A stretch of DNA of 64,000 bases from Symsagittifera roscoffensis (lineage: Eukaryota; Xenacoelomorpha; Acoela; Convolutidae): contig NC_087070.1 in the NCBI RefSeq assembly GCF_963678635.1, forward strand, positions 46,481,467 through 46,545,466. The letters are read 5' to 3'. The notes under the pieces were generated by a model. That model saw nothing but the letters and a program-made list of their open reading frames with translations. It was not told the origin of the DNA and did no database searches. Both the position numbers and the translations under genes were made by a program. Below, in pieces: positions 47,401-56,400 of this stretch (position 1 is its first letter; every line of letters begins with the position of its first letter).

Positions 47401-50277
47401 CCTAACTTGGGTCTTCTTATTCAGGGTTGGAGAGAAAAGTACATATCGATTCCGGAGAATGATTGTTACTTTCTCGTGGCTATTCTAAGTTAGGGTGTTA
47501 ACTTACTTAATCTTACTTAGAGGTAGTGATTGTGTTCGAGGGTTAGAGAATATAAAATCGATCCACAAGGTTCAGGTATAATTAGAACGTAAGGTACTGT
47601 TTTAATACTTACTAAGATTTAAGATTTAGCCTTGGTGAGGTAAGGGGTGATCAAGAGAAGGATGAATAACCGAAGTTCTTCACTGTTTAGCCTAATTAGA
47701 ATGGTTAGAGTGATTGAAAATTTTCTATTAGTCCTGGTTCTTTGAAAGGGTTGGGTAGTGAGTCGACGTTTGAGGTCGTTAGAAACTTTATTAATTGGGT
47801 GGAGGAGAACAAAATTGTTCTATTTGATCCAAGGATAAGCCTTGATGATCAGGATATAAATTTTAATGGAATAAAATGGATTAAATTTATTTATTTAATT
47901 GAGATCCAAGGAAAGCCTTGTAACAGTCGCCTACTTCGGTCACATATGAGGCTTAAGAAAAATAGGCCCTATAACCATTGGCTCAAGAGTCAGGGACACT
48001 ATCTCTTGTGTTTTTCTACCTCAAAACGGTCGGAGCCAATTCGGTTCACTTGCGAGATGAGACTAGAACCCGTTACAGCTTAAAGGCCACTACCAAAATA
48101 CCCCCCACTCTAGAAAATAAGAACGTCCCCATACTTAGGTCTCAAAATACCCAAAGTACATGAACGCCGTTAAAAACAGGGTCGGAATAATTCGTTTAGT
48201 TACTTTTTATTGGACAGTGGAACTTTGATACATTTCAGATGGATCAACCTAAAACTCGCCTTATCTCAACATATTTATCACAAAATACACTCGAGAAAAA
48301 TAAATTAAGTACTCACATAGCAGCAAACTTGAGAATCAGAGTAAATAAGCTAATTAGTAACTCTAGCATAAATGTAATTGAATATAACTCGAGAAGTTTT
48401 CTAACAATGAATTCCAATCAAAGGAAATGAGTTTTAACTTGAGAATATAGTTTTGGGTCTGAACCATTGGGAGACTTCAGTTGTCTACCTTTCCATTGAA
48501 GGTACACTCTGGTTCAGCTGAATTTCGATCTTCTTTCGTAATCACTCTGTCTCCTATATCAAGATAGGACAGCTCTACTCTCGTGTTTTTATTATAGTCT
48601 CGGAAATTGCGAATAGCAATTTCCCACTGCTTTTTTTGTCCCTTTCCCGCAAATTGTGATTCGATCAATCTGATTTTACTTTTGATGTTTTCAGTTGTCG
48701 CGAGAAAACTGAGCATGACAGGCTCAATTCGAATTTTTGAAAATTTAAACTTCATCCCAAAATCACGTATTTCGTATTCCTCAAGGTCAAACCTCCAGAT
48801 ATGACCAACTGGCACATACTCCCGGGACTCAAGATCGATGTTCTCATCGCGTGCTGTGTAACATTCGCCCAAATATCACACAGCGACGGAGCGTAGAAAA
48901 AGTACCTATCAACGACTGGCAGGCGTCAGTTACCTTAATTCTACTCGTTTTTCACCGTCTCGACCTTGCCAGTTGATTTTCTGGTCTGTCTAGGGCAAAG
49001 TAAAAAGTTACTATTTTTAGGCCATCAGTCAAACGACTTTTGATCAGCTTTCGTTTGCATGCGAACACAACCACATAGCTGAGTCTCGGATCCTCAGACT
49101 ACGTGATTGTCATTAAAAACACGGCTCGAACAACCTATTTTTATATGTTTTTGTGTGACAGTTTTATATTAAATCCATTGGAGATGGATTGACCTTTTCC
49201 TTTCTCTATCTACTCATATTCTGAAATATCAAATAATATCGGTGTTTAATTAATATCTAGGACATTCCAGCAACTGTTATAGCTAGTTTACACAGTCCCT
49301 TCACATATAACAGTCTCTGGGGGACCAAGCCTCCGCTCCCGTGATTTTCTTGAGATAACACTCTTATCTCCTATATTTCGTGTCCCGGGAGGGTTCCGTG
49401 GTATTTCTCTTCCCCCCACCGAAGCCTCCGTCTCCACAAATATCTGTCACTAAGGTCCTTATCGTGTGTTATTGCCACGATAAGAGGCTCCGTAATTTTC
49501 TCGTCTCGGATACAACCGTTCGTCACAAAATATGGCGTCGTTCTGATTTTTCTCTATTTTATTCAAAATGGCCGTCTTTTTTCTATTTCTCAGAAATGTT
49601 CTCCTTCAAATCGAAATTTTAAAATTAAAAATTCCAGAACATTCTGACCCTCCGTCGCAACACTTTTTTGTTCGTAAGGCCTTTAGTCACTTTTATTTCC
49701 GTCGCGGGAAGGTTATACTGTGTCATCCGGCGGAATGGCACATACTCCCCGGACAAGTCTCCATCAATGTCCCTATTGATCGCACAACACCGGGTTATCG
49801 TCAAGTAGGTATCCAGTTTTCTGTAACCAATCTTACAAATCGCATTAGAAAATGAAATTTATCTACTCCACTTCAACTCACTACGTGTTCACAAATGGCA
49901 TCGTACTACATCTCACTGCCTTTCAACATTTTCACAAAATTTGCACCATGAGGAGTGTCCTAGATAAAATTTCTTTTCTGACTACTTACGTCGTCTTGTT
50001 ATAAAACTTCTTTTCGCTCTTTGTGATTAAAAAGTGGGACGTGGCACGGCCACGCACCCGTTAAAATTAACTTAACTTCACTCACCAAGTATAATTAGTC
50101 ATTTATGCGGTCCTTTCAATATTAAAACTAAGAAACTCTGTGGCTAGGAAAGTTATTGAGTTACCCACCCTTCTCGAGCGAATTTACTCAAACTTACCAT
50201 GTCGCCACACAGTGAATTCGTGTCTTACACAGGTTAAAAACTTCAGTCGTGAATAAATAGGTAAATATACTCACCTA
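47401..50277. other. Unassigned boundary region between the two elements
   Basis: No convincing gene. Composition shifts here from AT-rich to more balanced. A plus-strand open frame at 47,742-48,083 has no recognisable features. Two related short segments (around 48,800-48,870 and 49,730-49,790) share TGGCACATACTCC and neighbouring bases and resemble coding repeats in the giant element to the right. The region may be LTR, element remnant and flanking DNA mixed together. Confidence 0.4.
48477..48872 (-). CDS. Unrecognised 131-residue open frame
   Basis: An open minus-strand frame with balanced, protein-like composition (charged residues well spread, Trp, Tyr and Cys present), unlike the T-rich chance frames elsewhere. 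It begins MGECYTARDENIDLE and includes SREYVPVGHIWRFDLEEYEI. The SREYVP part corresponds in DNA to a segment at 49,742-49,786 that would read LSGEYVP, and is related to the LSGE repeats of the giant element's pol. I do not recognise the family. It may be a coding remnant of a relative of the giant element rather than a host gene. Confidence 0.35.
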   Translation of the reverse strand: MGECYTARDENIDLESREYVPVGHIWRFDLEEYEIRDFGMKFKFSKIRIEPVMLSFLATTENIKSKIRLIESQFAGKGQKKQWEIAIRNFRDYNKNTRVELSYLDIGDRVITKEDRNSAEPECTFNGKVDN

Positions 50278-50282
50278 TGTTC

Positions 50283-50290
50283 CTTATATA
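50283..50290 (-). promoter_or_regulatory. TATA box (TATATAAG) in putative LTR
   Basis: TATATAAG on the minus strand, about 165 bases inside the putative LTR start, fits the position of an LTR promoter. Confidence 0.4.
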
Positions 50291-50356
50291 CATACATAGA
50301 TAGTAGTAACTAAAATCAACAAAATCAACAATTTTAACAATTGCAACAATTTTCAA

Positions 50357-50375
50357 AGTTTGGTCTGACCAAACT
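50357..50375. repeat. 9-bp palindrome in putative U3
   Basis: AGTTTGGTC and GACCAAACT flank a single T, giving a perfect inverted repeat upstream of the TATA box. It could be a binding site for a dimeric factor. Confidence 0.55.
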
Positions 50376-50456
50376 AAATCAAAACAAAAAGTTTCACCAG
50401 TTCAATAATCAAAACTTGGTTGATTGGTTTAAGTTTTAGCACACAAATACAATCAA

Positions 50457-50484
50457 GTTTTTCTCTCCTTCCCTTCTCTTCTTT
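50457..50484 (-). promoter_or_regulatory. Polypurine tract of the giant element
   Basis: On the minus strand 50,484 to 50,458 is 27 purines in a row (AAAGAAGAGAAGGG...), ending just before a TG-started sequence and just after the stop codon of the giant frame. This is where the plus-strand primer of an LTR retrotransposon lies. Confidence 0.65.
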
Positions 50485-50492
50485 GGTCATCT

Positions 50493-53400
50493 TCACTCCA
50501 TCATTTCTCCATCCTGATGTTCAGCGTCACTGTCTTCCAGAACTTTCTCTAACATGTCCAGAGAGTTGCGGGCCGTGCCCCAACCCTCCTGCTCCAACAG
50601 CCTCGGTTTGCAACAAGGTAGTAAGTCCACATTCACCTTCTGCTCCCGGTTCCTGCAAAAGCTGTTGTGAAGACACAGGCTCACGTTTCGTTCTAGGTCA
50701 GCTCTTAAGACCTCTTTCTTTTCATCTTCAGTAACACAAGGCGCTCCAGCTACTCGCTTCACCGCAGTGGTGACCGCGTTTCTATGCGTCAGGAAAGCTC
50801 TCTTATAGGCTCCTGGTCCTATGTCTAGCTGGAAAGATTGATAGGCTTCCGTGTTCCTTGACATGTGACGCTTCGCGCGTTCATACATCCAAGATGTCAT
50901 CACTGCACGGAACCAAGGCATCAATCTTTGCCTTGACCATATTCTTTCAATGGCTTTAGGTATTCTCAGAACCTTGCAAGTGGTTCTGAAAAGATCCAAT
51001 TCACTACTCATTTTCACGTTGCTCAGCTGTTCAGGAGTCGGCACGGCCGTCTCCTGCTCATCTGTGTCCGCATAAGCCTCCAACCATCTCACTGCTAGCA
51101 TGGCGCTAACCACCACGATTGACACTGGTTGATTCTGATCGGGCAACCCCGTGGAGTACAACTCCTCCACGTCCCAAATTAGGATCAGGTTCCCTCGTTT
51201 GGGGTACCACAACGTCTGCGCTAAGCAGTGGCAAGGATACTCCCCGTGGGTTCTCACTATGTTCCTTCGGGTCCGATACCCTGAGGCTCCCAGCAACGGT
51301 TCCACTTCCATCAGGATTCTATGTAGATCGTCTTTCTCTTCTATGGTGGGGAATTCAGTGGGTAACGCTCCACTCGCTTTCTGCTTCTGGAACTCACTCA
51401 CGTTGCCTTCGTTCAGCATCATGAACTCTTCACCCACAACGTCTTGCAACTCGCCTTCGGATCTCTTCGGGACTGCCCGAAAGATCTTTGCCAACAAGTC
51501 ATATGACCTCTCTGACATTCTGGCCAACCTCACGCATTTTGGCACAGAGAAAAGCTGGTCAACCAACACCTGTTGCGTCCTCGCATCCATCACCACCATG
51601 TGCGTAGGATACTTGCTATTGCAGTATGGCGCAGAGCTTGAACCCACCATATATTTTGAACCAGTAGGTCTGTGATAGGCTTCACTATCCCTCAGATTCA
51701 TTTCATTCTCTAGGGCTTCTCGCCAGCCTCCAATCTTTTGCTCTGTCTGTAATGCTCCAGGGAATATCTCCACGCTGAGGGACGCCACTAGCTCATGGGC
51801 ACGCTCCAAGCGCTCGAGCGATTCTATCGAACTCGTCATGCTACAAAATCCCAAGGCTGTGATCAGGTTTACGTCCGTCACCCCATGGCAGTCTGCGACC
51901 AATTCCATGGCACTCTTATCTGACATGCTTAATCTTCCATACAATCGTGCCAGTTGTCGATGCTGCCCGCTCAGCGTAATCAGGCAGTGTCCCACGTTAC
52001 AAACATGTCCTTCCATCCCACTGTGTTGAGCCAAGCATGTGCCTCGCTCCAACCAATCACTCGACGTACCTTCCTCGGACAGCTCCGTGGACGGGTTGCT
52101 CTTCTTCTTCATCAATCTCATGCTTAGCAGGTGATGTATCATGGCCAGATCATGTAAACTCGCATCATCATCCCTTTCCAATATGACATCCGCGGTCATG
52201 TCCCAGATTAAGCCTGCGTTAGGATGGGGACACCAGGAAGGCTTCATGAGTTCCCACATCACCACTAGACTGGTTTTCAAGGGACCGTCCCAAGAACCAC
52301 AATCAAAACTCACTTGCCCTTTTAGCTCGGGAATCGAGGGTTCGACTACTCGTTCCTCCAAAATAATTCCCAGCTTGGGTTGTTCCACCATCAGCATTCC
52401 GATCTCCTTAATTCGTTCAACCCAGAAGTTGAGCACTGTGACCTGCTCGTAGTCGAAGTATGCTTCCCTGGCTTCTTCGTTCACGAAGGGATTATACGCC
52501 ATCCCTGGTATGCCAGACACGTATTGGAACGACTTCAGTCTCCCTAGGGTTGCAAACTCTTTTTGTCCTCTGACCGCTTCAATCAAGTCTCGACTCACTT
52601 TCAATTCTTTGTTGGAGTATCTTCTCACTTCTTCCAACTTGCGATAGCTTTCCATATCATTCGACTCCTTGTTTGGCACGGTCAATGGCATGTCCTGATA
52701 TAGCTCTAGGAGAGCCCTAAGGAAGTACCTTTCGCAATCAACTCCCTCTTGCCGAATGATCTTTACACATTCTCCCAACACAGGAGTGGGGATGCGATCC
52801 ACCACAAACCTGACAAAGCAAAGGGCATCCTTCCGTTTAGCCCATGCTATCGCTGAATCGTCTTTTGAGATCAATGTCCGTAAAGCTTCCATCAATTCTA
52901 GCTCCTGTTCTCGTGATTTCGAGTCGTTGCTGGCTTCATACTCCGCCCTTTTGATGCCCATCAAGCACCAAGCCAGTCGTACTTGCAGATCAGTTCTCAC
53001 GCAAGGATGAGCCAGGTATGCTGCCACAGTAGCAGGTGCATTCATCGTCTCATCGAAGTATTTCTGGAGGGCCGCCCTCCAAGAAATTTCTAGCAGTTTT
53101 TCCAATCCAATTTCGTTCGCTTCTGATGACATTACTGTGCCATACTCCCTTCGATTGAAGTTAGAGTTCTCCGTAAGCCCTTTCAAGTATTCTTGCATGG
53201 CTGGCTTCTCGTTCCAAGCCATCAGGTGCCCTCTCGCGGAGTTCCTCGCTTTCAACATTTCCACATAACCCCCTGCCGGATCCCCCATGTGGACCGATTC
53301 CGGCACGGTTATTCGACTGTACTCGACCACGTCGAGTTGTCCTTCCAGTTTCAACTTGGCCATGTTGATTCGCGAGGGCCTGTAATCTTCAAGTCCTCCA

Positions 53401-56400
53401 GATCCACATTGACTGATTACTTCCATTTCTAACTTGGTGTCTGCCAGGGTTCGCGCCGTCTTCTTCGACCTTGTGGCGGTCACGGTCAGACCTGCCAAGA
53501 GCATAGGGGGTATCAGATTCTCTTTTTCTCCCCCTGTCAGCGTTGTAGTATCTCCCTGCCCGCTCTCGCCTGAGCGACCTGCGCTCGCTAAAGAGGTCAC
53601 CACTGCGTTGGCTCTTGACTTCACCACTTTCGGGTTCATGGCTCGACTTCCTGTCTTCCCTTTTAGTCGCTTCAGCCCTTTCCTGGCTCTTCTGACAGGT
53701 AATTTCTTTGCAACATGCTGATCATCGGCACTGTCTTCTGTTACTGACTCGGTCAGAACATCCGACTCCATGGAGCTCACTATTTTCTCCAGGACCTCAC
53801 GCATGATGGGTTGGTTCAATCCCACCTTCATTATGGACTGCGTCCCATATCGCCTTATCACGTCCCAAGATTTCTCCATGAAGTTTACTCGACTCCAGAT
53901 TGCTCCTGTCTTGCCTTCCAACTCCATTTGATATCTTTCCCATTCTTCTTCTGGTAATGTGCTGAGGAACGATATCTTCATAGACTCTTCGATTTTCCTC
54001 CTCCTTGGCGATTCATAAAGCAGCTTCTGTGGATCCCTGCTTCGGCACTCTCTAGCCTGGCTTATTGGGTCTATCGGAGATAGATCGGCTGACGCCTCCT
54101 TTGTAGGAGACATGAAGGATGATGGTGCCATCAACAATAGACTCCCATCGACTTCCCCATCGTCATCTTCGCTGAACCGGTACTCTAGCAAGTCCCTTTC
54201 CAACGCTCCTAGATCGGTCTCTCCCGATTTCTCCGTCTTGCTTCCGGTGCCTTCATCGTTATCGTCCTGATCCATCAATTCATCGTCGTCCGCATCAGGT
54301 TTCGGCCTAGGTCCCGAGGGTCCTTGTCGTGCGTCTGCGCCCGAATCCGGCCGAGCCGGTACGGCCATGTCTCCTGCATGATAAAACAACTCATCATCGA
54401 CCAGGAACTCTACTAACTCCTCACCATGTGGGGCCAGGTCCTCTATCGTTACATATGAGCCACCTCTGCTCTCACTTGCCACCTCCAGCATCACCACCTT
54501 CGCTTCTCCTGACCACTTCAGTCTTGATAAGTCGTCCGCGGAAGAATACACTTCATTCCACGTTTCAGCCGAGACCTCTGGTCTCCTGGAGGGTAGTGCT
54601 TTGATCTTCTTCCTGCTCCAGGCATCAGGAAATGAGAAGTCGAACGTGTGCGCGGCAGCGACGTTCCAGCTGATGAAGCGCGGCTCCATCCCTCCACTCC
54701 ACTTCTGCATTCTCTTCTCCGCGTCACGGGCTGCTCCGATACGAGGGGCAATGATGGGAGATGTGACTCCCAACAACATCCTCCTTATCGGTGGATACCG
54801 ATGGCATTGGTCCGGCAGCGGCCTGGACCCAGGAAGCCATGTCTGTTGATTCTCTCTTGCATGGGCATAGGCTCCCGGCAATTGAGGTACTACCACAGCC
54901 TCTCCTGTATCTTTCACCACTGGTCTCAGATTCCAGAGTTTCGGGTTGAACTGGATGTGGGACAGATCCTCACGACCCATTCGGCATTTGAAGTGGTTGT
55001 TGAAATCCATCAACACCCAACCTGGCTCTGCTATTCTTCCGAACAGCCTATCATCGCTAGCCAGCTTTCTCAGTTCACTCTGCTCTACCCAATTCAGCAC
55101 GGAACAATCCACTACTGAGACCAGGTTGACGTACAACACTGAATTCCTGTATGCTTTAACTTGTACATCCGGGAACGCAAAGGACATCGCCGGTCCATAA
55201 ACCACTGTGACGAATTCCCTTAGTCCGTGGACCAGAGCCAACGGATCAATCCGCATCATGACAGCTAAGTCTGTTAATAAGGGCATACCACAATACTGTT
55301 TGCATTCGCTTACGTTCGTCGCCACTTTGTCCTCTCCTGTTACGCTTCTGTTCTGTTGCAGGAGGTATTGAAGTAGGAGAGTCCTCCAGTCTTTCATCTT
55401 CCTGAGCGAGGCGGTTTCCAACTGTGCATTGAACTCGCGACTGGGTCCCTGCAGTTGTTCAGGGTAACGCAATAGCACAAGCAAGTCTCCCAGCCGACCA
55501 TAGGTCATGGCAATCAGGGTCAAGAGTCCATCCAACCTCAAATCGGCCAACGCTTGGGTGAAGAGGTTTGCCGGTCCTTTCACAAAGTTTTCATGACCAA
55601 ATGTCACGTATAAGGCTAACACCAGGCCAATCGACAACTTCCTGATGTCTTTGACAAAACTTGCGATCAGGTTCCTAGATGCCCTCGGGTAGCACGTCGA
55701 TAGGAAAGATGGCGTCCATCCCACTCCCATTCCGCCCAAGATAGCATCCGATCGTTCGTACTGTGCTTTCGTGGCCAGCACGTCCGCTTGGAACTTGTCC
55801 AGCGACATCGTATTCACGTCCTGCATCAGCTTCAACATCTTGCCTCCAGCCAACTCCCGGGCATCAAGTAGACTCTTCAAATACGCGTGTATCTCCTTAA
55901 TTATTGCCGGCGCATACTCAAACGCGTCTTCACCCAAGGTGCACAGCCTCGGTGACAGATACAACCATATGTTGTTGTGTGGCTTCGTACGCAAAGCCAT
56001 CGCCATGAGGTCCTCTTCTGCTGACGTCATGTTCTTCCTGATCATCCTTCCCTGCTCGTTCTCTTTATGATCCATCTGCCTGAACCAGAGATCATCAGCC
56101 ACCTGTTGTACTAACAGATGATCGTCACCTACCCCTGGTCTTAGCTTCAATAATCTTGCGAAGTTGGACAGCTCCAACCCCAGAACTTCGTCTAGCACCA
56201 ACCGAGTTGTGCTACAATCTCTGAGTCCCTGTATGGCATTCGAGATGTCAGACCAAACAGCGGGAAGCTCAGATCGGTGCGGATAATAATTGTCCGGGTC
56301 CACCACTCTGTTTGGGGCAGGAATTATCACGTTATATATCCCCTCCGCTATCGTCGTGACCATCGTGTACACAAATTGAAGGGGTTCAGGCAACGCAGCG

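Larger units (their letters stand above)
50278..50455 (-). repeat. Putative U3 start of the giant element's 3' LTR
   Basis: On the minus strand the purine-rich tract ends at 50,457 and the following sequence begins TGATTGTATTTG, a possible LTR start (TG). A TATA box lies about 165 bases on, and a palindrome between them. The other LTR lies outside the window, so the boundary cannot be tested here and the far end of the LTR is unknown. Confidence 0.4.

Noticed and set aside
47742-48083. A plus-strand gene of 113 residues
   Set aside because: No recognisable domain, skewed composition and isolated position next to a boundary region.
48000-48100. A tRNA-derived SINE near GACTAGAACCCG
   Set aside because: Only a weak B-box resemblance. 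The A-box candidate is in the wrong order, and there is no tail or target-site duplication.
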